Program-made: the position numbers and the translations under genes
The notes under the pieces: model-generated
Databases searched by the model: none
What the model saw: the letters and a program-made list of their open reading frames with translations, nothing else
What the model was told of the DNA's origin: nothing
Shown: positions 1-10,735 of the stretch, one piece after another
How positions within the stretch are numbered: position 1 is the first letter of the stretch
Layout of the letters: each line of letters begins with the position of its first letter
Assembly: GCF_006539185.1 (NCBI RefSeq)
Contig: NZ_BJMN01000014.1
Span: forward strand, 124,001-188,000
Source: Streptomyces gardneri
GTDB taxonomy: Bacteria; Actinomycetota; Actinomycetes; Streptomycetales; Streptomycetaceae
Direction: 5' to 3'
DNA length: 64,000 nucleotides

Positions 1-1786
1 GTTCGTTCCCCTCGTCCTCGCCGGACATCAGCCAGGCGTACTCCTCGCTGCTCCGCAGCAGTTCCTGATGGGTGCCCACGGCCGTGATGCGGCCTTGTGA
101 GAGCAGCGCCACCCGGTCGGCCAGCATCACCGTCGACGGGCGGTGGGCCACGACCAGTGCCGTCGTCTCGCGGAGGACCTCCCGCAGGGCCGCCTCCACC
201 CGTGCCTCCGTGTGCACGTCGAGCGCCGAGAGGGGGTCGTCGAGGACCAGGAAGCGGGGTCTGCCGACCACCGCGCGCGCCAGCGCCAGACGTTGGCGCT
301 GACCGCCCGAGAGGCTCAGGCCCTGTTCGCCCACCTGCGTCGCCGTGCCCTCCGGCAGCCGGTCCACGAAGCCGTCCGCCTGGGCGACGCCGAGGGCGCG
401 CCGCAGCTCCGGCTCGCCGGCCCCGGCCCCGGCGCCCATCAGGACGTTCTCCCCGACGCTCGCCGAGAACAGCGTCGGCTCCTCGAAGGCCACCGACACC
501 AGGGTCCTCAGCCGCTCCCGCTCCATCAGGGCGATGTCCTCGCCGTCCAGCAGGATCCGCCCGCCGGTCGCCTCGTGCAGGCGCGGGACGAGCGCGGTGA
601 GCGTCGTCTTGCCGGAACCGGTGGAGCCGACCAGGGCCAGGGTCTCGCCGGGGCGGATGTGGAGGTCGATGCCGTCCAGGACGGGCGGTGACCCTTCCGG
701 GGCGTCCGGGTAGTGGAAGGACACCCCTTCGAACCGCACCCCGTCCGAGCTGTCCGCCGGGGTCGAGGACGCCGACGTCTCCGGCTCCTCGTGCGCGTCC
801 ATCACCTCGAAGTACCGTTCCGTCGCGGTCGCCGCCTCCTGGCTCATCGCGAGCAGGAAGCCGATCGACTCGACCGGCCAGCGCAGCGCGAGCGCCGTCG
901 ACAGGAACGCGACGAGCGTGCCCGCCGACAGGTCGCCGTCCGCGACCTGCACGGTGCCGAGGACCAGCGCCGCCCCGATGGCCAGCTCGGGTACGACCGT
1001 GATGACCGCCCAGATCATGGCGAGCAGCCGGGCCTTGACCAGCTCCGTGCCGCGGAGCTGTCCGGCGAGTTCACGGAAGGCCTTCGCCTGGCTGCGGTGC
1101 CGGCCGAAGCCCTTGACGATCCGGATGCCGAGGACGCTCTCCTCGACGACCGTCGTCAGATCGCCGACCTGGTCCTGGGCGCGCCGCGCCACGACCCCGT
1201 AGCGGCCCTCGAAGAGCGAGCAGACGATCACCAGCGGTACGACGGGCGTGAGCAGCACCAGGCCGAGCGACCAGTCCTGGGCGAGCAGCAGCACATAACC
1301 GGCGAGGATCGTCACGCCGTTGACCAGCAGGAAGGTCAGCGGGAAGGCGAGGAACATCCGGACCAGCATGAGGTCGGTCGTGCCGCGCGAGAGCAGCTGC
1401 CCCGAGGCCCACCGGTCGTGGAAGGCGATCGGCAGCCGCTGGAGCCTGCGGTACAGATCGGACCGCATCCGTGCCTCGACCCCGGCGAGCGGCCGTGACA
1501 CCAGCCAGCGCCGGTACCCGAAGAGGACGGCCTCGGCGATGCCGAGCAGGAGGAGGTAGAGCGCCCCCAGCCACACACCGCCAGGGTCGCGGTCGGTGAT
1601 GGGCCCGTCGACCATCCACTTCAGGACGAGCGGGATGACGAGCGACAGACAGGAAGCGACGATCGCGACGATCGCCGCGGTGAACAGCCGCGCCCGCACG
1701 GGCCGGACGTACGGCCACAGCCGGAGCAGCACGCGGATCGCCGAACGGTCGGGGGAGGTCTCTGGGGGCAAGGGTTTCTCGGGCAT
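1..1786 (-). CDS. MDR-type ABC transporter, fused permease/ATPase half-exporter (3' end cut by window edge)
   Basis: This is an exporter half-transporter with a transmembrane domain fused to an ATPase, and it probably works as a dimer in the membrane. The N-terminal part carries about six hydrophobic segments (for example near VASCLSLVIPLVL and LTPVVPLVIVCSLF). The C-terminal ATPase shows Walker A GSTGSGKTT, signature LSLSGGQRQR, Walker B FLVLDDPLSALD and the switch His in VVAHRPST. I chose the ATG at 1786, which reads MPEKPLPPETSP; the ATG at 1799 is in another frame. About 595 codons are visible and the stop lies beyond base 1, so only the extreme C-terminus is missing. The gene diverges from the ABC pair starting at 1936 across a long palindrome. 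The substrate cannot be told from sequence. Subfamily B MDR/MsbA-like is established for this architecture; a partner half-transporter may lie to the left. Confidence 0.93.
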   Translation of the reverse strand, partial: MPEKPLPPETSPDRSAIRVLLRLWPYVRPVRARLFTAAIVAIVASCLSLVIPLVLKWMVDGPITDRDPGGVWLGALYLLLLGIAEAVLFGYRRWLVSRPLAGVEARMRSDLYRRLQRLPIAFHDRWASGQLLSRGTTDLMLVRMFLAFPLTFLLVNGVTILAGYVLLLAQDWSLGLVLLTPVVPLVIVCSLFEGRYGVVARRAQDQVGDLTTVVEESVLGIRIVKGFGRHRSQAKAFRELAGQLRGTELVKARLLAMIWAVITVVPELAIGAALVLGTVQVADGDLSAGTLVAFLSTALALRWPVESIGFLLAMSQEAATATERYFEVMDAHEEPETSASSTPADSSDGVRFEGVSFHYPDAPEGSPPVLDGIDLHIRPGETLALVGSTGSGKTTLTALVPRLHEATGGRILLDGEDIALMERERLRTLVSVAFEEPTLFSASVGENVLMGAGAGAGEPELRRALGVAQADGFVDRLPEGTATQVGEQGLSLSGGQRQRLALARAVVGRPRFLVLDDPLSALDVHTEARVEAALREVLRETTALVVAHRPSTVMLADRVALLSQGRITAVGTHQELLRSSEEYAWLMSGEDEGNE

Positions 1787-1852
1787 CAGGTCCGACCATA
1801 CGGTTCACCACTGACACGTCTCATCCGGTTTTCCCGCGCCCCCGGAGGTCGT

Positions 1853-1882
1853 AGCGGCATCAGCCGATCGGTTGATGCCGCT
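1853..1882. promoter_or_regulatory. 30-bp near-perfect palindrome between divergent ABC genes (candidate operator)
   Basis: The left half AGCGGCATCAGCCGA (1853-1867) pairs with the right half TCGGTTGATGCCGCT (1868-1882) at 14 of 15 positions. The single mismatch is G1863 opposite T1872. There is no loop, which suits a dimeric repressor site better than a terminator. It lies 66 bp from the exporter start at 1786 and 53 bp from the ATPase start at 1936. No matching regulator gene is visible in the window. Confidence 0.55.
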
Positions 1883-1935
1883 TTCGAGCGCGATGGCCGA
1901 TACCGGCGGCCCGGCCGGATCGGCAGGCTCGGGGC

Positions 1936-2841
1936 ATGACAGCGATCGAGGTGCAGGGACTGCACAAGGCGTACGGCGACCGGAAGGTCGTCGACGGGGT
2001 CTCCTTCGACGTCGGCGAAGGGGAGATCTTCGGGATCCTCGGGCCCAACGGCGCCGGCAAGACCACCACCGTGGAGTGTGTCGCGGGACTGCGGACCCCC
2101 GACGAGGGGCTGGTGCGCGTCTGCGGGTACGACCCCGTCGCGCAGCGTGCCGAGGTCACCCGCGTCCTCGGCGTCCAGCTCCAGGAGAGCGAACTCCAGG
2201 CCAAACTGACCGTCCGTGAGGCGCTCGACCTGTACGCCTCCTTCTACGAGCGGCCCGCCGACCGGCAGGAGCTCGCCGAGCGGCTCGGGCTGCTGCCGCA
2301 CCTGAGGACCCGGTTCGGGAAGCTCTCCGGCGGGCAGAAGCAGCGGCTCTTCATCGCCCTCGCGCTGATCGGCAACCCCAGGGTCGTCGTCCTCGACGAG
2401 CTCACCACCGGTCTCGACCCCCGTGCCCGCCGCGAGGCCTGGTCGCTCGTCGAGTCCGTCCGCGCGGGCGGCGTGACCGTCCTGCTCGTCACCCACTTCA
2501 TGGAGGAGGCGCAGCGCCTCTGCGACCGGATCGCCGTCATCGACCGGGGCCGGGTCGCCGCGCTCGACACCCCCGACGGACTGATCGGGCGCTCGTCCAC
2601 CGCCAAGGAGATCTCCTTCGCCGCGCGCACCCCGCTCGACCCGGCGGACCTCCGCGCGCTGCCGGGGGCGGCGGGCGTGGAGACGAGGGAGGGACGGACC
2701 GTCGTCCACGGCACCGACGAGACCGTCGACGCCTTCGTCTCCCTCCTCGCCCGCCGCGGCGTCACGGCCGGCCAGCTCCGGGTCAGTGACGCCACCCTCG
2801 ACGACGCCTTCCTCGACCTGACAGGAGCCGACCTCCGATGA
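1936..2841 (+). CDS. ABC-2 type transporter ATP-binding protein
   Basis: This is a cytoplasmic ATPase subunit of 301 aa that energises an ABC-2 exporter. It has Walker A GPNGAGKTTT near residues 38-47, signature LSGGQKQRL near 134-142 and Walker B VVVLDELTTGLDP just after. A DrrA/CcmA-like C-terminal extension follows. Its start follows a CG-rich stretch with no strong ribosome-binding site. The last codons overlap the start of the permease gene (ATGA type), so the two are translationally coupled. The downstream kinase and regulator suggest a drug- or envelope-stress-responsive pump, as seen in many actinobacterial ABC/NarL modules; that is inference. The substrate is unknown. Confidence 0.93.
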   Translation: MTAIEVQGLHKAYGDRKVVDGVSFDVGEGEIFGILGPNGAGKTTTVECVAGLRTPDEGLVRVCGYDPVAQRAEVTRVLGVQLQESELQAKLTVREALDLYASFYERPADRQELAERLGLLPHLRTRFGKLSGGQKQRLFIALALIGNPRVVVLDELTTGLDPRARREAWSLVESVRAGGVTVLLVTHFMEEAQRLCDRIAVIDRGRVAALDTPDGLIGRSSTAKEISFAARTPLDPADLRALPGAAGVETREGRTVVHGTDETVDAFVSLLARRGVTAGQLRVSDATLDDAFLDLTGADLR

Positions 2842-3587
2842 GTGCCGCCACCGCCACCCGCAGCGTCCTCAGGACCGAGGCCCGGCTCTTCGCCCGCGAA
2901 CCCGGCTCCCTGTTCTGGGTGATGGTCTCGCCGACCGTCCTGCTCGTGATCCTCGGCCTGATCCCCTCTTTCCAGGAGGCCTCCGACGACCTCGGCGGAC
3001 GCCGGGTCATCGACCTCTACGTCCCCGTCGCCGTCCTCTTCGCCCTGATCATGTCGGGACTCCAGGCCATGCCCCCGGTCCTCGCCGGCTACCGCGAGCG
3101 CGGCATCCTGCGCCGGATGTCCACCACGCCCGTACGCCCCGGAGCGCTGCTCACCGCCCAGCTCGCGCTGCACGCCGCCGCTGCGCTCGCCTCGGCGCTG
3201 CTCGTGATCGCGGCCGGGCGGCTCGCCTTCGGCGTCGCCCTGCCGGAGAACCTCCCCGGCTACGCCCTCGCCCTGCTCCTCGCCGTGGCGGGCGGCCTCG
3301 CGCTCGGCGGCGCCGTGTGCGCGGTGTCCCGCACGCAGAAGATCGCCACGGCCGTCGGCTCGGCCGTCTTCTTCCCGACCATGTTCACCGCGGGCGTCTG
3401 GGTGCCCGTCCAGGCCATGCCGGATACAGTGCAGCGGATCGTCCAGCTCACGCCGTTCGGTGCCGCCTCCCAGGCGCTGGACACGGCCGCCTCCGGCGGC
3501 TGGCCCGGCTGGGCCGCGCTCACCGTGACCGGGGTGTGGACGGTCGTGCTGACCGCCGCCTCGGTGCGCTGGTTCCGCTGGCAGTGA
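2838..3587 (+). CDS. ABC-2 type transporter permease
   Basis: This 249-aa integral membrane protein has about six hydrophobic helices, including one near residues 30-50 (VMVSPTVLLVILGLIP), one near 60-80 and a last one near 225-240. This is the usual length and layout for single-domain ABC-2 permeases of the DrrB type. The start codon overlaps the stop of the ATPase gene by four bases. It is the membrane partner of the 1936-2841 ATPase; two copies of each normally make the complex. What is exported cannot be read from the sequence. Confidence 0.92.
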   Translation: MSAATATRSVLRTEARLFAREPGSLFWVMVSPTVLLVILGLIPSFQEASDDLGGRRVIDLYVPVAVLFALIMSGLQAMPPVLAGYRERGILRRMSTTPVRPGALLTAQLALHAAAALASALLVIAAGRLAFGVALPENLPGYALALLLAVAGGLALGGAVCAVSRTQKIATAVGSAVFFPTMFTAGVWVPVQAMPDTVQRIVQLTPFGAASQALDTAASGGWPGWAALTVTGVWTVVLTAASVRWFRWQ

Positions 3588-3614
3588 CCGCGCGTGAGTG
3601 AGGGAGAGGGGCCG

Positions 3615-4925
3615 ATGCCCACCACCGTCGAGGAGCGCTGGCGCCAGTTCTTCCGCTGGGGGCCCTACGGGCTGCTCGCCGCCGCCACCGCCATCGCCGC
3701 CGCGGCGGCGGACCTGCTGATGAGCGACGGCGAGAAGGCCGCCGCCGGAGCCCTGGTGCTCGCCGCGCTCGTCCTCCAGGTGGGATGGGACCGCCACTGC
3801 GCCCGGAGCGCGGGCCCGCGGGAGACGAGGCCCGGCCCCGACGGCGAACAGCCCGGGACGGCGCCCGTCCTCGTGCACGGGGCGCCCGGGCCCGCCTCCG
3901 TCGCCTACTTCACCCTCCGTACCGCCCTCGCGTTCGCCCTCACCTGGCTCAACCCCTTCTTCGCGATCTACGCCTGCATGGGCTACTTCGACACCGAACA
4001 CCTCCTGCCCCGCCGCGTCTCCCGCGCCGGACTCCTCGTCACCGCCGTCACCATGGCCGGCTCCCAGTCCGGTGGACTGCCGCCCGCCACCCCTCTCAAC
4101 TGGCTGGCCTTCGGCGGGCTGTTCGCCCTCAACCTCTCCCTCACCGCCGTCTTCTCCCACCTCGCCGCCAAGGAGGCCGAGAGGGCCGCCGAACGCGCCA
4201 CCACCATCGCCGAACTCGGTCGCGCCAACGCCCGCCTCGAACAGGCCCTCGCCGAGAACGCCGCCCTTCAGGCCCAACTCGTCCTCCAGGCCAGGGAGGC
4301 CGGGGTCGCCGACGAGCGCCGCCGCCTCGCCGCCGAGATCCACGACACCATCGCGCAGGGCCTCACCGGCGTCATCGCCCAGCTCCAGGCCGCGACCGCC
4401 ACCCCCGACCGCGAGCGGGCCGACGTCCACCTCCGGCGGGCCGCCGGCCTCGCCCGGGACAGTCTTGGCGAGGCCCGCCGCTCCGTGCGGAACCTCGGCC
4501 CGGCCGCCCTGGAGCACGACACCCTGCCCGAGGCCCTCCGCAAGACCGTCGCCGACTGGGCCGAGCGCACCGGGTGCGACACCCGGTTCACCGTCACGGG
4601 CACCGAGCTCCCCCTCCACGACGAGGTCGCCGCCACCCTCCTGCGGATCGCCCAGGAGGCCCTGTCCAACGCCGCCCGCCACTCCGGCGCCTCCCGGGCC
4701 GGCGTCACCCTCTCCTACATGGACGACGAGATCACCCTCGACGTGCGGGACGACGGCCGAGGCTTCGACCCGCACGCCCTCGCGGGACGGGACCGTACGG
4801 GCGGGGGGTTCGGTCTCGACGGCATGCGGGCCCGGGCCGAACGGCTCACCGGCTCCGTCGCCGTGGAGACCTCACCGGGCGAGGGCACGGCGATCTCCGC
4901 TCGCGTACCGTGGAGCGCGCCATGA
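3615..4925 (+). CDS. NarL-type sensor histidine kinase
   Basis: This membrane sensor kinase (436 aa) has about five hydrophobic segments in residues 10-185, a short coiled stretch, then a HisKA_3 dimerisation domain with the phosphoacceptor His243 in AAEIHDTIAQG. A HATPase_c domain at the C-terminus has its N box in ALSNAARHSG and G boxes in DDGRGFD and GGGFGLDGM. I chose ATG 3615, which follows a GGGAGAGGGG ribosome-binding site; a GTG at 3594 is in frame but has no such site. The gene sits 27 bp after the permease gene and overlaps the response regulator (ATGA), so the ABC pump and two-component system form one transcription unit. The kinase therefore probably responds to the pump's substrate or to envelope stress (inference). 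Confidence 0.93.
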   Translation: MPTTVEERWRQFFRWGPYGLLAAATAIAAAAADLLMSDGEKAAAGALVLAALVLQVGWDRHCARSAGPRETRPGPDGEQPGTAPVLVHGAPGPASVAYFTLRTALAFALTWLNPFFAIYACMGYFDTEHLLPRRVSRAGLLVTAVTMAGSQSGGLPPATPLNWLAFGGLFALNLSLTAVFSHLAAKEAERAAERATTIAELGRANARLEQALAENAALQAQLVLQAREAGVADERRRLAAEIHDTIAQGLTGVIAQLQAATATPDRERADVHLRRAAGLARDSLGEARRSVRNLGPAALEHDTLPEALRKTVADWAERTGCDTRFTVTGTELPLHDEVAATLLRIAQEALSNAARHSGASRAGVTLSYMDDEITLDVRDDGRGFDPHALAGRDRTGGGFGLDGMRARAERLTGSVAVETSPGEGTAISARVPWSAP

Positions 4926-5566
4926 CCGACATCACCCTTCTGATCGTCGACGACCACCCCGTCGTACGGGACGGCCTGCGCGGCATGTTCACCGCGGCCG
5001 GCTCCGGCTTCCGCGTCCTCGGCGAGGCCTCCGGAGGCGTCGAGGCCGTCGAACTCGCCCTGCGCCTCGACCCGGACGTCGTCCTCATGGACCTGCGCAT
5101 GCCCGGCGGCAACGGCGTCGACGCCATCGCCGAGCTCACCCGCCTCGGCGCCCGCTCGCGGGTCCTCGTCCTCACCACGTACGACACGGACACCGACACC
5201 CTCCCGGCGATCGAGGCGGGCGCCACCGGCTACCTCCTCAAGGACGCGCCGCGCGAGGAGCTGTTCGCGGCCGTGCGGTCCGCCGCCGAGGGCCGCACCG
5301 TCCTCTCCCCGGCCGTCGCCACCCGCCTGGTCACCGCCGTCCGCAAGCCGGTCGCCGTCGCCGACACCACCCTGTCCGCCCGCGAGAGCGAGATCCTCGG
5401 CCTCGTCGCGAAGGGCACCGCGAACCGCGCCATCGCCGCCGAGCTCTTCATCAGCGAGGCCACCGTCAAGACCCATCTCACGCACATCTACGGCAAGCTG
5501 GGGGTCAAGGACCGGGCGGCCGCCGTCGCCGCCGGCTACGACCGGGGGATCCTGGGCTGCGGCTGA
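4922..5566 (+). CDS. NarL/FixJ-family response regulator
   Basis: This is a 214-aa cytoplasmic transcription regulator. The receiver domain has the acidic pair DD near residues 10-11, phosphoacceptor Asp57 in VLMDLRMPG, a conserved Thr in VLTTYDTD and Lys in YLLKDAPR. The C-terminal LuxR helix-turn-helix, about residues 150-205, reads LSARESEILGLVAKG then ATVKTHLTHIYGKLGV. The ATG overlaps the kinase stop, so the kinase at 3615 is the cognate partner. Its likely target is the promoter of its own ABC/kinase operon (inference). The gene is convergent with glgX, with only 24 bp between the stops. Confidence 0.95.
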   Translation: MTDITLLIVDDHPVVRDGLRGMFTAAGSGFRVLGEASGGVEAVELALRLDPDVVLMDLRMPGGNGVDAIAELTRLGARSRVLVLTTYDTDTDTLPAIEAGATGYLLKDAPREELFAAVRSAAEGRTVLSPAVATRLVTAVRKPVAVADTTLSARESEILGLVAKGTANRAIAAELFISEATVKTHLTHIYGKLGVKDRAAAVAAGYDRGILGCG

Positions 5567-5590
5567 CACCCGCCCCCGGCCCGCCCCGCC

Positions 5591-7792
<2,202 letters not shown>

Positions 7793-7976
7793 CGTCCCGG
7801 CCTCCCGCGGCTCGTGGGGCTCGTGGGGCCCGCACCCGGGGGAGCGGCGGCGTCCCGGCCACCGCTCCCGCGCGTCGTTCTTTCCCGTCGTCCTCCCTGT
7901 TCTGCCCGCACGGCCGTGCTCCCAACATGGCCCGCACGCACGTTTCCCCTGGAGGGGGGCTGTCGTTGGGCCGAGC

Positions 7977-9194
7977 GTGAATCGTGTATGGAAGCGGGCG
8001 AGGTACGCCCTCGTGGTGGCGGGACTGATGGCGGGCCTCGCGGGCTGCACCGGAACGGACGGCGAAGGGGGCATCGACATCTCCCTGCCGGGCAAGGCGC
8101 GGGCCCCCGGAGACGTCATCCGGGTGAGTCCGGAGGACGGCAGCCGGGGGGTGCCGGCCGAGGGCCCCGTCGAGGTACGGGTGGACAGCGGGCGGCTCGA
8201 ACGGGTGACGGTCGTCCAGGTCGAGGACGCCCAGCGGACCCGGGTCGTCGGCGAGATCTCGGCGGACGGGCTGCGCTGGCGGCCCCGGGCCGACGCCCGG
8301 CTCGCGCTGGCCGCCAAGTACAGCGTGGACGCCGTCGCGCTCGACGCCCACGGCCGCCGGTCGGCCCGGCACACCACCTTCACGACCGTGGTGCCGGAGA
8401 GCCGGTTCATCGGCTACTTCAAGCCGGAGAACCGTTCCACTGTCGGCACCGGAATGATCGTCTCCTTCTCCTTCAACCGGCCCATCGAGAACCGCGACGA
8501 CGTCGAGCGCGCCGTCCGCATCACCTCGGACCCGCCGGTCGAGGTCGTCGGCCACTGGTTCGGCAAGGAGCGGCTCGACTTCCGCCCCGCCGCGTACTGG
8601 CGGCCGGGCACGAAGGTCACCGTCGAGCTCGCGCTCCGCGACGTCGAGGGGGCGCCCGGTGTGTACGGCATCCAGCGCAAGAAGGTCGGCTTCACCGTCG
8701 GCCGCTCCCAGGTCTCCCTCGTCGACGCCGCCGCGCACACCATGGAGGTCCGCAGGGACGGCAAGGTGCTGACCACGGTGCCGATCACCGCGGGCGCGCC
8801 GAAGACCACCACGTACAACGGGAAGATGGTCGTCACGGAGCTGTACGACGTGACACGGATGGACGGGCGGACGGTCGGTTTCGGCGGCGAGTACGACATC
8901 AAGGACGTCCCGCACGCGATGCGGCTCACCGAGTCGGGGACCTTCCTGCACGGCAACTACTGGGCCTCGCCCGACACCTTCGGCTCGGCCAACGTCAGCC
9001 ACGGCTGTGTGGGGCTGCGGGACGAGAAGGGCGGCAGCGCGGACTCCCCGGCGGGGTGGTTCTTCGACCGCACGCTCATCGGCGACGTGGTGGAGGTGGT
9101 CAACTCGCAGGACCGGAAGGTCGCGCCCGACAACGGGCTCGGCGGCTGGAACATGGACTGGGTCCAGTGGAAGGCCGGTTCGGCGCTGAAGTGA
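7977..9194 (+). CDS. L,D-transpeptidase lipoprotein (first of a tandem pair)
   Basis: This exported peptidoglycan cross-linking enzyme (405 aa) would make 3-3 links between meso- or LL-diaminopimelate residues outside the membrane. It has a signal peptide with lipobox LAGC near residues 21-24, two Ig-like domains (about 45-245) and a C-terminal YkuD domain. The catalytic Cys lies in SHGCVGL, with the upstream partner His in HGNYW. I used GTG 7977 because it gives the compact signal peptide; the only purine-rich ribosome site (GGAGGGGG) is about 18 bp upstream, so the start is less certain than the gene. It is strongly similar along its whole length to the next gene, which points to tandem duplication. 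Confidence 0.92.
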   Translation: MNRVWKRARYALVVAGLMAGLAGCTGTDGEGGIDISLPGKARAPGDVIRVSPEDGSRGVPAEGPVEVRVDSGRLERVTVVQVEDAQRTRVVGEISADGLRWRPRADARLALAAKYSVDAVALDAHGRRSARHTTFTTVVPESRFIGYFKPENRSTVGTGMIVSFSFNRPIENRDDVERAVRITSDPPVEVVGHWFGKERLDFRPAAYWRPGTKVTVELALRDVEGAPGVYGIQRKKVGFTVGRSQVSLVDAAAHTMEVRRDGKVLTTVPITAGAPKTTTYNGKMVVTELYDVTRMDGRTVGFGGEYDIKDVPHAMRLTESGTFLHGNYWASPDTFGSANVSHGCVGLRDEKGGSADSPAGWFFDRTLIGDVVEVVNSQDRKVAPDNGLGGWNMDWVQWKAGSALK

Positions 9195-9269
9195 GACCCC
9201 CTCGCGTTCCTCTCGCGCCCCTTTCGCCACCAGGCCGTCTTTCTGTCGCCTTAGCACGCCGATCGGGAC

Positions 9270-9297
9270 GGAACGGTGACATTCGCGAGGATCTTTC
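9270..9297 (+). promoter_or_regulatory. Candidate ECF-sigma (SigE-like) promoter ahead of the second L,D-transpeptidase gene
   Basis: GGAACG at 9270-9275 followed 16 bp later by TCTTTC at 9292-9297 resembles the GGAAC-type -35 box and a pyrimidine-led -10 box used by envelope-stress ECF sigma factors such as Streptomyces SigE. It lies about 100 bp before the start at 9397. A second -10-like stretch TATCTA is near 9313. This is suggestive only, since short motifs occur by chance. Confidence 0.3.
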
Positions 9298-9396
9298 GTG
9301 TCCTGCGGTGTGATTATCTAGCGCCGTGTGCGCGAGCGGATGTGCACGGGGGTGGGGCCGTGGCAATGCCAGGCCGTGCGAGGGGAGAAGACCACA

Positions 9397-10659
9397 GTGA
9401 ACGGGCAGCCGATATCGGGGGCATCGGTAGGAGCTACGGGCCGGCGCGGCCGACGACGCGGGGGCGTCCGTCTGCAGGCGCTGGCCGCGGGGGCTCTGCT
9501 CCTCGTCCTCACCGCCTGCGGCGGCGGTGAGACCGGCGGTGCCAAGGGGGGTCAGGATCCGGCGTCGCAGGGGAGCGGCAAGCCGGAGAACGCCGCCTCC
9601 CAGGCGGTCGTGACGATCCTTCCGAAGGACGGCGCCGACTCGGTCGCCACCAGCGGGGCCCTCAAGGTCACCGCCGAGCAGGGCAAGCTGTCCACGGTCA
9701 CGGTCGCCGACTCCAAGGGCGCCGCCGTCGAGGGCAAGATCGCGGCGGACGGCGCCAGCTGGTCGCCCACCGCCCACCTGTCCGCGGGGACCCAGTACAA
9801 GGTCCACGCCGTCGCGAAGGACGCCGAGGGCCGCGAGTCGGCGAAGGACACCACCTTCACCACCTTGGTCCCGAAGAACACCTTCATCGGCCACTACACG
9901 CCGGAGGACGGTTCGACCGTCGGCGTCGGCATGCCGGTCTCCATCAACTTCACCCGGGGCATCACCGACCCGGACGCCGTCGAGAAGGCCATCAAGGTGA
10001 CGGCCGAGCCGGCCGTGGAGATCGAGGGGCACTGGTTCGGCAACGACCGCCTCGACTTCCGCCCGGAGGAGTACTGGGCCGCGGGCACCAAGGTCACCGT
10101 CGACCTCAACCTGGACGGCGTCGAGGGCCGCCCGGGCGTCTACGGCAAGCAGAAGAAGACGATCACCTTCACCATCGGCCGTCGTCAGGTCTCCACCGTC
10201 GACGCGAGCGCCAAGACGATGAAGATCGAGCGGGACGGCTCGATCATCAAGACGCTGCCGATCACCGCGGGCGCCCCGTCGACGACCACGTACAACGGTC
10301 AGATGGTCATCAGCGAGAAGTACAAGGTGACCCGGATGAACGGGGCCACGGTCGGCTTCGGCGGCGAGTACGACATCAAGGACGTCCCGCACGCGATGCG
10401 GCTCTCCACCTCGGGCACCTTCGTGCACGGCAACTACTGGGCCCCGAAGAGCACCTTCGGATCCTCCAACGTCAGCCACGGCTGCGTCGGCCTGTCGGAC
10501 ACGCGCGGCGCGGGCGACAGCTCGACCCCGGCCGCCTGGTTCTACGAGCGCTCGATCATCGGTGACGTGATCGTGGTCAAGAACTCCAAGGACAAGCAGA
10601 TCCAGCCGGAGAACGGCCTCAACGGCTGGAACATGCCGTGGTCGGAGTGGACCAAGTAA
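9397..10659 (+). CDS. L,D-transpeptidase lipoprotein (second of a tandem pair)
   Basis: This 420-aa exported cell-wall transpeptidase has the same architecture as the preceding gene: an Arg-rich N-terminus, signal helix with lipobox LTAC at about residues 36-39, a Gly/Lys linker, two Ig-like domains and a YkuD catalytic domain with HGNYW and SHGCVGL (catalytic Cys). GTG 9397 is preceded by AGGGGAGAAG at good spacing and decides the start over in-frame upstream codons. It is separated from its paralogue by about 200 bp with its own promoter-like sequence, so it may be expressed separately. A strong terminator follows. Function is known for the family; the reason for keeping two copies is not visible. 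Confidence 0.93.
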   Translation: MNGQPISGASVGATGRRGRRRGGVRLQALAAGALLLVLTACGGGETGGAKGGQDPASQGSGKPENAASQAVVTILPKDGADSVATSGALKVTAEQGKLSTVTVADSKGAAVEGKIAADGASWSPTAHLSAGTQYKVHAVAKDAEGRESAKDTTFTTLVPKNTFIGHYTPEDGSTVGVGMPVSINFTRGITDPDAVEKAIKVTAEPAVEIEGHWFGNDRLDFRPEEYWAAGTKVTVDLNLDGVEGRPGVYGKQKKTITFTIGRRQVSTVDASAKTMKIERDGSIIKTLPITAGAPSTTTYNGQMVISEKYKVTRMNGATVGFGGEYDIKDVPHAMRLSTSGTFVHGNYWAPKSTFGSSNVSHGCVGLSDTRGAGDSSTPAAWFYERSIIGDVIVVKNSKDKQIQPENGLNGWNMPWSEWTK

Positions 10660-10669
10660 GTCGTTTTCG

Positions 10670-10706
10670 AGGGGCCCGGTGCTGTGAGCAACAGCACCGG
10701 GCCCCT
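10670..10706 (+). terminator. Strong intrinsic terminator after the L,D-transpeptidase pair
   Basis: A 16-bp perfect inverted repeat, AGGGGCCCGGTGCTGT paired with 10691-10706, encloses the loop GAGCA. It begins 10 bp after the stop at 10659. There is no U-tract, as is usual in Streptomyces. Confidence 0.88.
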
Positions 10707-10735
10707 CGGCGTTAACGCCGACTAACCTTCGCTCC

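Noticed and set aside
2244..4775. An 843-codon minus-strand open frame opposite the ABC-2/kinase genes
   Set aside because: It is antisense to well-supported genes, has Gly/Glu/Ala-biased composition without domains, and arises from high GC3 on the coding strand.
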